DNA from: Gambelia wislizenii
Lineage: Eukaryota; Chordata; Lepidosauria; Squamata; Crotaphytidae
Length of the DNA: 64,000 bases
Reading direction: 5' to 3'
Assembly (NCBI GenBank): GCA_030847615.1
Contig: JAUMIR010000003.1
Coordinates: 31,742,501-31,806,500 of the forward strand
This document shows positions 23,690 through 33,797 of the stretch, in pieces (position 1 is the stretch's first letter; each line of letters starts with the position of its first letter). The translations under genes and the position numbers were made by a program. The notes under the pieces are model-generated. The model was not told the origin of the DNA. It saw only the letters and a program-made list of their open reading frames with translations, and made no database searches.

Positions 23690-24480
23690 GCTGAAACCTG
23701 GTGGGATGAGTCTCATGATTGGAATGTACTAATAGAGGGGTATTGCCTATTTCATAAAAATAGACCAAACAGGAAGAGTGGTGGAGTAGCATTATATATT
23801 AAGGATGTGTACACCTGTGAACAGATCCATGACATAAATCATGGGAACCAGGTTGAGAGCATCTGGGTAAAACTTGGGGGAGAGAGAAACAGCAGGGATG
23901 TCATTGTGGGGTTCCGCTTCAGACCTCCAAGCCAAACCGAGGAGTAGGATGATGCCTTCCTGGAACAGATGACCACACATTCAGAAAGGAGAGATGTAGT
24001 AGTAATGGGGGATTTCAACTATCCTGATATTTGTTGGAAGTCCAACTCTGCCAAGAATTTAAGGTCCAACAAATTCCTCACTTGCCTTGCAGAGAATTTC
24101 AGTCCAGAAAGTAGAAGAGGCAACTAGCGGATCAGCTATTTTAGATCTGATTCTGTCCAACGGAGATGATCTGGTTAATGGGGTGGAAGTAGCAGGATCC
24201 TTAGGTGGGAGTGATCATGTTATACAGTAGAAAGGGGAAGCTAAGCTTAGTCAGATGCATTCTAGACTTGAAGAAAGCTGATATTAGAAAACTTATGGAA
24301 TTACTGGGGGTGATCCCATGGTCAGGAATATTAAAAGAGAAGGGAGAGAGCCCTGCTGAGCATCACCAAAATCAAGCCTCTCTTATAGATTCTATACAAG
24401 GCTGTGATGTTAGGGATAGGGTCAAGTCAGGTGTGTCCTCAAGAGAGAATTCAACCCAGCCTTTGTTGTGAAACTTATAT
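23690..24480 (+). pseudogene. CR1 ORF2 endonuclease domain, degraded
   Basis: Frames give PNRKSGGVALYIKDVYTCEQ (about 23766-23826), VIVGFRFRPPSQTEE (near 23905) and [20 protein letters not shown] (about 23999-24055), the characteristic APE-type endonuclease blocks of CR1; GDFN holds the metal-binding and catalytic Asp/Asn. Stops and frameshifts break the frame, and the copy ends near 24480 before the RT. It continues from the ORF1 esterase piece, so 23.2-24.5 kb is the 5' half of one CR1. CR1 copies are usually 5'-truncated, which makes an isolated 5' half uncommon. Confidence 0.8.
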
Positions 24481-24489
24481 CAGAGATGT

Positions 24490-25061
24490 TCTATGAAGTT
24501 TATGGCAGGGCTATACTGATGACCAAGTTGAACCTGGGAGCGAATGAAAGGAAGGGCCCTACCACAGGGATGATAAATTATATGCCTTTCATGTATGAGT
24601 TCTAAGTTCAATTCTTGGAATTGATAGATAGAACAGAGAAGGCAGTGTCAACAACACTGGGCTAAATTGAACAGTAGTCTGACTCAGTCTAAGTCAGGTT
24701 CCTACATTCCATGAGCAGAAAACATATTAATTAAGAAAGTTATTAATCCATATCAGAATGTTGCAAGATCACAAACAATATACTGTAGGAAAATGCTCAT
24801 TACATTTAAATCTGAACCAAGGACTTAGATTACAAGTCAGCACAGCAGTTCCTCTTGACAAAAGACCCAACTTATGAGATGGAATTATTAGTACAATCGT
24901 TTACAAAAAGCAAGAGTACCAAGTGCAGCACAAGTCACTATGATGTAGTGTGATACCATCAACAAAACACAGAAAACATTAAACATGGTGTATTAATTAT
25001 GCAAACAAGCTATGCATTTCCAACGGATCAAGCATTGTCAAGGGTAGCATCAGTTCTAAGT
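24490..25061. other. Unassigned interval
   Basis: No gene or repeat recognised between the CR1 5' half and the hairpin at 25062. Confidence 0.45.
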
Positions 25062-25162
25062 CATTGCATTGACTTGGACATAGCTGTGATAGACTACTCC
25101 TGCATTTAGAAAGGCATAATCGATCAAAGGTCTATCACAGCTATGTCACAGTCAATGCAATG
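25062..25162. repeat. Inverted repeat: 33-nt arms, 35-nt loop
   Basis: The left arm (25062-25094) starts CATTGCATTGACTTGGACAT; the right arm (25130-25162) starts GTCTATCACAGCTATGTCAC. The arms are complementary apart from about two positions. No transposon end or target duplication that I recognise flanks it. It could be a small MITE or a locus whose transcript folds into a pre-miRNA-sized hairpin. Confidence 0.85.
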
Positions 25163-25301
25163 GAGTGAGATTTAAGAATGTACAGTCCAGCTCACTCTCA
25201 CAAGAGAAATTTTGCTAGTCTTAAAATTCAGTTCTATAGATATCTACTCAGAAATAAACCATCCTGAGTTCAAAGGGATTTACTGGTACATGTATACAGT
25301 G

Positions 25302-25345
25302 AGCCCTTATTATTCACTGGGGTTTGGTTCAAGGACATGCTATTG
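25302..25345. mobile_element. Fragment of a Tigger-like terminal region
   Basis: CAGTGAGCCCTTATTATTCA followed by CTGGGGTTTGGTTC resembles the left end of the element at 9180 (CATTCGCTGGGGTTAGGTTC). The right end is absent. Confidence 0.45.
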
Positions 25346-26019
25346 GCAATAAATTACTTTAGGAAGCAGTTGCTTTTTTCAGTAATGAGCTCTGCAATGA
25401 AAGGTAGAATTGGAAAGGTGACATGGATAGCTCTGTAGGATTTTGTACAATTTGTGAGGAGCAGAGGAGCCAGTATCAAGGAGGAAGGAAGAGACAAAAA
25501 GAGAGGAGGAAACACATTGAAAACAAGAGCTGCACCCAGAGACTCACTTTAGTGGGAATTTTTCATCTCGGATGTTCATGGGTCAAAAATTGTAGATCTG
25601 GCATGGAAAATGGAGACGAATACCCAGGAATGAGCAAGCCATAAGAATTCTGGATATCCCACAAATACCCTCACTTACATGGGAACTGTAAAGAATTTTC
25701 AAGAATATATATTTAGACTCTCAATCAAGTCCCCAAAACTAAGTAACTATGTGTTATCCCCCCCTGTGGCATGGTAATGGTACTGTTTTCTTCAGAAGAA
25801 TAGCAGCAGAGGTGAGTTTTTTTCCATGAGTCTGCTCTGTTTTTAGGGGTATTTGCCCCGATTCTTGTCAGAACTGCCCAGGTGTGGTCCGGACAGTTTG
25901 GAGCAGAAACAGGGCCAAAACTCTGTGTCTTCTGGACAGCTGGGTGCAGGAATGGGGGGAGGCTGTTTCATTTGGCCCATGTAGACAAGGCCTTAGGCAA
26001 GAAATACTCAGAGGCGGTT
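25346..26019. other. Unassigned interval
   Basis: GGCCCATGTAGACAAGGCCT at 25975-25994 looks like one terminal repeat of the Harbinger-like MITEs at 39954 and 47197, but no partner end is clear. Nothing else is recognised. Confidence 0.35.
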
Positions 26020-26155
26020 TTGCCAGTTCCTTCCTCTGAAATATAGCCTAGAGTACCTGGTATTCATGGGCAATCTCCCATCCAAGTACTAACCAGAGCT
26101 GATCCTGCTTACCTTCCAAGATCAGATGGGTTCTAGTGCCTTTTAAGGTATTTAG
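26020..26155 (-). mobile_element. 5S rRNA-derived sequence, probable 5S-type SINE head
   Basis: On the minus strand, GGTTAGTACTTGGATGGGAG (about 26068-26087) and GATCTTGGAAGGTAAGCAGG (about 26103-26122) match the internal promoter region of eukaryotic 5S rRNA (box A AGCTAAGCAGG, box C GGATGGGAGAC), with several changes. The 5S 5' and 3' ends have decayed or been replaced, so this is not a functional 5S gene. A 5S-derived SINE or an isolated 5S pseudogene would both fit; the conserved non-5S flank (26020-26055) favours a SINE. Confidence 0.75.
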
Positions 26156-26170
26156 GCAGTTGCCTGTTAG

Positions 26171-26331
26171 ATATGGTGACTTATCTTACTTGAGGAGAAA
26201 AGAATGAAATCTAAAACCCACAACTATAACATGGGGTCAGTTATAACTAAGGTTCCTATAACTGACCTTACACTATATTTGTGGGTTTTAGATGTCATTC
26301 CTTTCTCTTCATGTAAGATAAATAACCATAT
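26171..26331. mobile_element. Long hairpin MITE, 75-nt arms
   Basis: The left arm (26171-26245) and right arm (26257-26331) are complementary with few mismatches around an 11-nt loop. They share AAAACCCACAA / TTGTGGGTTTT and GGTCAGTTATA / TATAACTGACC. The ends read ATATGG and CCATAT, compatible with TA-flanked insertion. The architecture resembles tiny mariner-derived hairpins. No coding content. Confidence 0.8.
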
Positions 26332-26410
26332 TTCTTTGAAAACCCAAGGGGGAAAGGATGGCTAATTGAACAAACTATGTTTCCTCATCTGAGTTTGGCA
26401 ACTGGGGCAG

Positions 26411-26945
26411 AATGGGTTATTCAGGGACATCCAAAAATAGCATCAAACACAAAGCAGAGTTGCATGTCAATGGAGAGAGAGAGATGCATGTTCACACATT
26501 GGTCAGACCTCTTCTGGAATACTGTGTCCAGTTCTGGGCACCATCATTCCAGAAGGATACTGATAAGCTGGAATGTGTCCAGAGGAGGGCAACCAGGATG
26601 GTGGGATGGTGGGAAAATATGTTTAAATATTTGAAGGGATGTCATACTGAGGATGGGGCAAGCTTGTTTTCTGTTGCTCCAGAGACTAGGACATGGAGCA
26701 ATGGGTTCAAACTACAGGAAAAGAGATTCCACCTAAACATTAGGAAGAAGTTCCTGACAGTAGGAGCTGTTCAGAAGTGGAATACACTGCTTCATAGTAT
26801 GGTGGAGTCTCCTTCTTTGTAGGTTTTAAGCACAGGTTGGATGGCTATCTGTTGGGAATGATTTGATTGTGTATTCCTACATGGCAGGGGGTTGGACTGG
26901 ATGGTTCTTGAAGTCTCTTCCAACTCTATGATTCTATGATTCTAA
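26411..26945 (+). pseudogene. CR1 LINE 3' part, internally deleted
   Basis: Pieces run HTLVRPLLEYCVQFWAP, then [12 protein letters not shown], a deletion, [39 protein letters not shown] and a terminal ATTCTATGATTCTA repeat at 26928-26942. This is the C-terminal region of the CR1 RT ORF plus 3' UTR. The segment between VG and KYLKG, present in the 28.5 kb copy, is missing, and the frame changes at least once. Non-functional. Confidence 0.9.
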
Positions 26946-27730
26946 CAGAAAGGAGCTGCCATTGTTATCTTGCTTGCAGGCTTCAGGAAGTTGGAAATTT
27001 TATGACATAAAGAGGCAACTTAATTAAATTTATTTTTAACTAATGTGATTAAGTTGGAATTTCAGCATCAATTTATTTCCTGTATTCAGTTATTAATTAA
27101 ATTATTCATTAATTAAATGAGAAACAGTGCTAAATTTCCAACACATTTTACATTCCCCAGGTGGTTATTTACCCAAAGCCTTGTTCTCTTGGATTTTTGT
27201 GGAACTGCTTCTTATTTTTTGTTAATTCCTCATGGCTGGGGAATTACAATGTTTAGTCACAAGAGCCAAACAAAGATCCAAATCACAATTTCATGATTAA
27301 TGTATGATAGTTTGGTTGATTCTGAAATTAATAAAAGTTTTCAAACCAACAAGTAGCATGGGCAACTGGGAGAGGCATGACCTCCTTTCATTAAGATGTT
27401 CCTCCTGTTTTTTATGCTTGACACTATGTAACAGTATCTGTATCAAGAAACTGAGTTTTAAAGTCATTAATCCTAAGACTTTTGCTGGGATCCATGTGGG
27501 AAACAGTACGTAAGGTAAAGAAAATAGAAGGGGTGTGAGAAAATAGAGTGTTTTTTTTTAAAAAAAGCCCAAATATCCAGTTGTGCAAATCAGGCCATTA
27601 TTTAACTGCTAGGATGTATGAATGACATTTAAATCAAAGAATTATTCAGAATTTGCTTTTCAATTACATACTCCTATGTAAACCCAAATCCCATGCAGAC
27701 ATGTGCCTGCTCATGTGTAGGTCTAGAAAC
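26946..27730. other. Unassigned AT-rich interval
   Basis: No gene or repeat recognised. A poly(T)/poly(A) junction lies at 27552-27566. Confidence 0.45.
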
Positions 27731-27970
27731 TTATTGAACAAGAGAAGGGATGCAGCTTTAAAGCTCCAGAATAGTGTGTCCCACCTTGCCTTATCACATG
27801 ATGTCTACTTGCTTCTGCTTTTCTTCCATTCGAGTCTATTGGAAGATGGTGGTAAACAGGACCGTAACAGGAGAACAGCTGAATAACACCAACATCATGT
27901 GGTAAGGCAAGGCAGGACCCACTGCTCTCAGGCTTTACTTCTGGTTCCCTTCCCTTCTGCAATAACCCCC
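27731..27970. mobile_element. Palindromic MITE, about 240 bp
   Basis: Arms are complementary over much of their length: TGTCCCACCTTGCCTTATCA (27777-27796) pairs with GTGGTAAGGCAAGGCAGGAC (27899-27918), and ends TTATTG...AGAAGGG / CCCTTCTGCAATAA pair further out. No target duplication could be fixed. No coding capacity. Confidence 0.65.
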
Positions 27971-28388
27971 TTAGTCTCATAGCATCATACACATTAGCTT
28001 CCAGGACCTTTATGTGTTTAGTGTAGTGTTTTGTAGAAAGCTTCTAATCACATTTGGCTGAATTCAATTTCAGAGTTTCTGTGATCAGAAGCCTTAAATT
28101 ATCAGTGTTCCCAGTCATGGGGGCTCCATAACCGGATTCAGATGCTAAGTGAACAGCAGCATTGGGGGTAATGCTTACAAGGTACTTACACCCTTGCCCC
28201 CAGTCTAAGCAGGTAAATCAGCAGGTAAATACCTGCATAGCACTTTAGTCACCCAGATTAGATGTTTATATGTATTTTTGAAGCCAGAAGTACTTAATAC
28301 TCAGTTCCCAAATTGTTCAAAACCTTGTCTTTACCTCAGTGAATCAATGAAATTAACAATATTCCGAAAAGCAAAATAATTCTTCATT
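27971..28388. other. Unassigned interval
   Basis: Nothing recognised between the palindromic MITE and the CR1 that begins near 28389. Confidence 0.45.
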
Positions 28389-29459
28389 GCATGCATTGAT
28401 TTCAGTAAGGCCTTTGACAAGGTTCCCCATGACATTCTTGCAAACAAGCTTGTAAAATGTGGGCTAGACAAGTTAACTGTTCAATGGATTTGTAATTGGT
28501 TGACCGGCCGAACCCAAAGGGTGCTCAGCAGTGGCTCCTCTTCGTCTTGGAAAGATGTGACCAGTGGGGTGCCACAGGGTTCTGTCCTGGGCCCAGTGCT
28601 ATTCAACATCTTTATCAATGACTTAGATGAGGGAATTAGGGGCATACTTATCAAATTTGCAGATGACACCAAATTGGGAGGAGTAGCTATTACCCTAGAG
28701 GACAGGATCAAAATTCAGAATGACCTGGATAGACTGGAGAGCTGGGCCAAAGCTAACAAAATGAAACTCAATACGGAGAAATGTAAAGTACTGCATTTAG
28801 GGCGGAAAAATGAAATGCATAAATATAGGATGGGAGAGACCTGGCTGAATGAGACTACGTGCGAAAGGGATCTAGGAGTCCTAGTAGACCACAAGTTGAA
28901 CATGAGCCAACAGTGTGATGCAGCAGCTAAAAAGGCCAATGCGATTTTGGGCTGTATCAATAGAAGTATAGTGTCTAGATCAAGGGAAGTAATAGTGCCA
29001 CTCTATTCTGCCTTGGTCAGACCCCACTTAGAATACTGTGTCCAGTTCTGGGCACCACAATTCAGAAAGGATATTGACAAATTGGAGCGTGTCCAGAGAA
29101 GGGCAACTAAAATGGTGAAAGGTCTGGAAATGATGCCTTATGAGGAGAGACTTAGGGAGCTGGGTATGTTTAGCCTGGAAAAAAGACGGTTAAGAGGCGA
29201 TATGATAGCCCTGTTTAAGTATTTGAAGGGATGTCACGCTGAGGATGGAGCAGGCTTGTTTTCTGCTGCTCCAGAGACTGGAACACGGAGCAATGGGTGC
29301 AAGCTCCAGGAACAGAGATTCCACCTCAACATTAGGAGGAACTTTTTGACAGTAAGAGCTGTTCGGCAGTGGAACACACTCCCTCGGAGCGTGGTGGGGT
29401 CTCCTTCCTTGGAGGTCTTTAAACAGAGGCTGGATGGCCATCTGTCGGGGATGCTTTGA
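28389..29459 (+). CDS. CR1 reverse transcriptase, partial ORF2
   Basis: The frame is open from the truncation point for about 357 codons, and the first ATG at 28500 is internal. It begins ACIDFSKAFDKVPHDIL (motif A), continues [20 protein letters not shown] (motif B) and [11 protein letters not shown] (motif C, catalytic FADD), then LESWAKANKMKLNTEKCKVL (motif D/E region), [20 protein letters not shown] and the terminal LNIRRNFLTVRAVRQWNTLP. All RT core residues visible here are retained. The endonuclease and N-terminal RT are missing, so it cannot retrotranspose. In a complete CR1 this enzyme copies element RNA at a nicked target. Confidence 0.92.
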   Translation, partial: ACIDFSKAFDKVPHDILANKLVKCGLDKLTVQWICNWLTGRTQRVLSSGSSSSWKDVTSGVPQGSVLGPVLFNIFINDLDEGIRGILIKFADDTKLGGVAITLEDRIKIQNDLDRLESWAKANKMKLNTEKCKVLHLGRKNEMHKYRMGETWLNETTCERDLGVLVDHKLNMSQQCDAAAKKANAILGCINRSIVSRSREVIVPLYSALVRPHLEYCVQFWAPQFRKDIDKLERVQRRATKMVKGLEMMPYEERLRELGMFSLEKRRLRGDMIALFKYLKGCHAEDGAGLFSAAPETGTRSNGCKLQEQRFHLNIRRNFLTVRAVRQWNTLPRSVVGSPSLEVFKQRLDGHLSGML

Positions 29460-29556
29460 TCAAGATTTCCTGCGTGGCAGGGGGGTTGGACTGGATGGCC
29501 CTTGTGGTCTCTTCCAACTCTGCAATTCTATGATTCTATGATTCTATCATTCTATG
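28389..29556 (+). mobile_element. CR1 LINE, 5'-truncated, best-preserved CR1 of the window
   Basis: It begins inside RT motif A and ends with the CR1 3' repeat (ATTCTATGATTCTATGATTC, 29525-29556). The coding part stays open to 29459, followed by a 3' UTR of about 70 nt containing GTTGGACTGGATGGCCCTTG. CR1 elements end in this short repeat, not poly(A), and generally make no clear target duplication; none is seen. An open frame and clean tail make it the youngest-looking CR1 here. Confidence 0.93.
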
Positions 29557-30500
29557 AAAAAACTATTATTATAAACAATCATTCACATTATATTAAAAAA
29601 AAACCTCCTGTCTATTTTGTGTTCATTTATACAAAAACCTTGTGATGTTTAGATTCCCATTGTACAGATAAGGAACTTGAAAAGTAAAGAAATGTTGACA
29701 TGTCAAAGGCCTATTAGCTGAGTATGTAATTAGTATCAGTCCAGGGGGACCAAAGATTCTAGCTGATAAGCTATGCAATGTGTCTAGAAAATGACTGGGC
29801 CTCAGCCAACATATAGAATCTGGAAGATGCATCTTTCATATTGATGAAGCATTTACCACATGTATTCACAATGTTCTCCTACATGACCACTGTAAAACTA
29901 GTATATGACCATAGAGAATACTTTCACAAATAGTCATTCAAAAAAAACAAAGGGAGTATAAGCTGAGAGAAAGAGAAGGTTTTCAACCATCCTCCCATAT
30001 TGAAACATACTTAGTAATGGTAAGGGGGCAGGGGTGGGGAAGGAGAGTTTTAAAGTATAACCCAAAAATGGCTGACATTTTGTTGTCATTTCAAAAAATA
30101 AAATAGGATCCAAACAGCTCTGTCTCAATTTGCCCATCATCATTAATGTCTGCAATGATGAAGATTTATTTAGCTGTCAGGAGTGATGTCCCAGCATTTT
30201 CTCGACACCTGAACCTGAACACCTGAGAAGTATAAGGGGTAATAAAAATATATTTTTTTCCAAGGTCATTTTTCTTACATTGGTTGTTGCCTATACACTT
30301 TCTATATTTTCTGCCAGTTAGGTTTGTTAGACGTTGCCAATAAAGCCTTGAAGAGATGAGATAATGTTTTTTATTTATACCACCATCCTTTTCTAGATAA
30401 TGGATACATATAGTAAATATCTTTAGCATTAATGTAAAGGTATTTTAAAGTTATTATAATAGAAAATTTAAATTGAAAATGTAAAGCTTCCACATACTTT
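29557..30500. other. Unassigned AT-rich interval
   Basis: No gene or repeat recognised. Confidence 0.45.
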
Positions 30501-31130
30501 AGAATCATAGACTCATAGAATTTGAAGAGACCACAAGGGCCATCCAGTCCAACCCCCTGCCATGCAGTAACACACAATCAAAGCACACCTGACTGATGGC
30601 CATCCACCCTCTGTTTGAAAACCTTGAAAGAAGGAGACTCCATCACATGCTGAGACAGCACAATCCACTGCCAAACAGCTAATATCATCGGGAAGTTCTT
30701 CCTAATGTTTAGGTGGAATCTCTTTTCCTGTAGTTTGAACCCATTGCTCAGTGTCCTAGTCTCTAGAGCTGCAGAAAACAAGATTGCTCCATCTTCAGTA
30801 TGACATCCCTTCAAATATTTAAATATGGCTATCATATCACCTCTCAATCTTCTCTTCTCCAGGCTAAACATACCCAGGTCCCTAAGCTACTCCTCATAGG
30901 GCATGACTTCCAAACCTCCCACCACTTTGGTTGCCCTCCCCTGGACACATTCCAGCTTGTCAATATCCTTCTTTAATTGTGATGCTCAGAACTGGACACA
31001 GTATTCCAGGTGAGGTCTGACCAAAGCAGAAGAGAATAGCATTATTACTTCCCTCTGTATAGACACTATACTCCTATTGATGCAGCCTGGAATCACATTG
31101 GGTTTAGCAATCTTCAGCAAGTTATAATTC
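30501..31130 (-). pseudogene. CR1 LINE 3' part
   Basis: On the minus strand the open frame 30871-30578 reads [20 protein letters not shown], then GCHTEDGAILFSAALETRTL and LNIRKNFPMILAVWQW, the CR1 RT C-terminus. Upstream (to about 31130) degraded sequence corresponds to [14 protein letters not shown] and the preceding block. The 3' end (30501-30525) is the CR1 tail. Several substitutions and stops; 5'-truncated. Confidence 0.88.
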
Positions 31131-31451
31131 CAAACAAAAAGCCATCATTCCAAGTTTTGGCATTTATTCAAGGAGGAATAAATCCAAAACATTTTGATAC
31201 AGTGGATTTGTTGCAAGGATCTTGGTAAGATTATCGTTTTCCTGTGCCAAATGAACATTTGCTATAAACTGAGCATAAAGGGGCTGAATAAGAAAGAGAA
31301 GACTAAAGAGCAGCATTACAAAGGAAAGGGCCAAGTCAAATCGAGAGCCAAAATACTGACCGTAACACCAGTAGGCAAGGATGGGGAAAGGGCATATGAA
31401 ATTAAAATGATCTTCAGCAAACAGATAGAATTCAAAGACATATCCATGTTA

Positions 31452-31780
31452 GGAGATTATCAGACGCTTAAAAAAAAACCCAAGGAGCTCACAAGAATGA
31501 TGTCACTGTACCACCAAAAGGTCCCAATATTGCATGCATCATCCTCCAGGTATCCTTCCTCCATTCACCGTCCATGCTGGAGTGACAAAAATGTGCCACT
31601 TTTCATTAGCAGAAGTTTCCACTAATGAAAAATGGTCCCTTTTTCATCACCTCAGAATGGAGGGAGAATAGAGGAAGGACACTTGGAGAATGACATTGTG
31701 CGATATTGGGACTCTTTGGTGGTACAGTGATATTGTTCTCACAGGCTCCTTGGGTTTTTTAAAAACATGTCATAATCTCC
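31452..31780. mobile_element. Harbinger-like palindromic MITE with TTA duplication
   Basis: The ends GGAGATTATCAGAC (31452-31465) and ATGTCATAATCTCC (31767-31780) are inverted, and TTA flanks both sides (31449-31451, 31781-31783). The arms stay complementary for about 65 nt (CCCAAGGAGCTCACAAGAAT against CTCACAGGCTCCTTGGG) and again in the middle (CACTTTTCATTAGCAGAAGT). Non-coding. Same family as 45914-46225. Confidence 0.85.
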
Positions 31781-31788
31781 TTAGTCTG

Positions 31789-32190
31789 GGATATCAGAGG
31801 GATCTTGTAGCACCTTTGAGACTGAGAACATTATCAGACATGGCAAAAACTGTGTCAGAAGAACATGACGATAACAGAAACAGGTGACATTATTGGATGA
31901 CATCATTCTTCACATTCCAGGGGTGCAGTGCAGTCATGAATAAGGCTTATCCCAGTCAATTAAAAAAAAAAGTGAAGCCTTGTCTGTGCCAGTGCTATGC
32001 CCCGGGAATGGCTGAGGACGTGGGCATCTGATAATGTCACCCTTTCTGTTATTGTCATGTTCTTCTGATGTGGTATTTTTTGCTGTATTTTCCCATGTCT
32101 AATACAATCCTAACTGAGGGAGAGAAATTGTAGCATAAGCTTTTGTATCCTTAAGTCTACTTCCTCAGATGCTGGAGTGAACTGGTGCCC
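31789..32190. mobile_element. Older interspersed repeat interrupted by a MITE
   Basis: Left part 31789-31824 (GATCTTGTAGCACCTTTGAG) and right part 32113-32190 (AAATTGTAGCATAAGCTTTT, CTACTTCCTCAGATGCTGGA) together match a common amniote repeat with the order TGTAGCACCTTTGAGACTAACTGA...TAGCATAAGCTTT. The MITE at 31825-32112 separates the halves. I do not name the family. Confidence 0.55.
31825..32112. mobile_element. Palindromic MITE nested in an older repeat
   Basis: Left-arm sequence CAGAAGAACATGACGATAAC (31857-31876) pairs with GTTATTGTCATGTTCTTCTG (32051-32070), and GGTGACATTAT pairs with ATAATGTCACC. Outer ends ATTATCAGACATGG and CCATGTCTAATAC are degraded inverted repeats of the TTATCAGAC family. 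Non-coding. Confidence 0.7.
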
Positions 32191-32999
32191 AGGAGCAAAC
32201 CTTACAAGCAAGCTGTTGAATATCCATAGAAATGCAAAACTAGTGGGTGTGGTGATGAAGTAACTAGTTTAATGATGGTTGCTGAGGAACAAAGGCGAGA
32301 GGAAAGATGTTGCCTAAGGCCAGGGTGGGTGGATGACCATATAAATGGTGGAGGAAGTTTTAAAATGTAATGTGATGCTGGTCCAAGAGTGTCCTCATGA
32401 GACCAGGGTGTCAACTAGTGTTATGATATGTATAGTGTGGCAGGAAACCATTGTCTCTGTTCAATCCACTCTTGATGGACTGGTATTTGTGGATATATTC
32501 CAATTCAGCTGTTTTTCTTTCCAATCATTCATTGTAGCTGTAGGTTTTTGTTGTTGTTGTTGTTGTTGTTCAAGTAGAGCTGTCCTGAAGTCAGCAAATA
32601 GGTGGATGAGAAGAACATTTGTTTTATTTCTTTGGCAAGAACCATCAAAAATATGCAATTTCCCTCATAAACATAATGGGGGAAATGAGTTTAAAAAGAA
32701 GAATGTTGGAAAAAATGAAATTGATAGATCCATGTCTCCATGCTGAGTCATCTATGCATCCATTGAGAGAAAGCATTCTTACATCCTCAATGTATTTAAC
32801 TCGTTTTGGACCAAAATTCTGTTGAAAGTTGTTGCACAAATGTCAGTCTAATAACACCAATGAGAGGCTGGTTTGACTTTGCTCTTGGCTGGTGGAGGGA
32901 TGTTTTCATTATAAACATTCACCAGGAGTTTGATTGCAAATAAGGCTATCATGAAGCCAAGCTTTGTATTAATATAATTGAATAAAAATTATTCGTGTA
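32191..32999. other. Unassigned interval
   Basis: Contains a GTT trinucleotide tract at 32548-32571. The 133-codon frame through it is unrecognised and includes a poly-Cys run from the microsatellite, so it is probably not a gene. Confidence 0.45.
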
Positions 33000-33540
33000 T
33001 AGGTGGCAGAGTTGAACTGGTAATGGTGGGCATCTATCTTAGGGTTTCATGCCTAAGATACCTAAAAAGTCTACAAAAATGCAGATTTAATGGTAACAGG
33101 AAGCAAAAAGATAATAGAAGTCTCAAGGACTTCAGAGAGCAAGGTAAAAGATCTTATAGACTAATTCTTCTAATGCAAAATTATAATGGAGCAAACAATC
33201 CTGCTGAAGAAGTAGATAATATAGCTGCGATAGCTGTACATGATGAAAATAATGAGAATGAGACTGCAAATCTTTTACAAAGTATGGCAAACAAAGGACT
33301 ACTGCTAAAGCAAGATTTGAAGTGGGAATTAATGGAATGGTGGGGAGAATGACTGAAACCAATAAATAATCAACTAAAGGAAATGGCTGGTAATATAAAA
33401 AGTTAAAAGATATAGCAAATGAAACACAGGAAGTGGGCAAAGCACAGTTTGTGCAAATTAAAAAAAATGGAAGAACTAAAATAGAGCCTTAAAACATTAA
33501 GTGGTAGACCTGAAAGAACTCAGTTGCAAATATTTATATT
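33000..33540 (+). pseudogene. Possible L1-like ORF1 fragment
   Basis: The frame 32978-33352 and a shifted continuation give Glu/Asn/Lys/Leu-rich sequence (LKQDLKWELMEWWGE, then KDIANETQEVGKAQFVQIKK), like the coiled-coil part of L1 ORF1 proteins, which bind element RNA. There is no conserved motif that settles it, and stops break the frame. It ends at the LTR-like sequence near 33566. Chance composition is a fair alternative. Confidence 0.25.
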
Positions 33541-33769
33541 CATGGGGTGGTAGAATCTGTGGCAATGTCATGCCCTGCTTCCAGAACTTGGAAATGGACT
33601 CTGACTCAGAGGCTGAAGCAGTGGACATCCCAGAACCTGATGAACTAGAGCAGGAGGATGTTCCAGAGCCACAGGCCTCAGACACAAACAATAGTGTAAT
33701 ACCAGCTCTGGCAGAGGGTCCTGCCCCTTCATATACAGAAGATAACTTACTTATAGTTACCGTAACAGC

Positions 33770-33797
33770 TCTCTGGCTTTTCTTCGCAAACGAAGAT
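33770..33797 (-). promoter_or_regulatory. Minimal 3' UTR stem-loop of the LINE A/B/C family
   Basis: After the TGA stop, only about 28 nt remain: a perfect 5-bp stem CTTCG-TTTG-CGAAG (33782-33795) and then AAAAGCCAGAGA. Copy A has CTTCATTTGCGAAG and copy C CTTCGTTTGCAAGG at the same place, and both continue into GA repeats after GCCAGAGAG. LINE RTs often recognise such 3' structures; that role here is inference. Confidence 0.6.

Noticed and set aside
26055..26150. Functional 5S rRNA gene
   Set aside because: Promoter boxes carry several changes and the 5S ends are not recognisable; no array of 5S genes is present.
32345..32746. 133-codon frame with a Cys run
   Set aside because: The Cys run is the GTT microsatellite; the flanks lack domain similarity.
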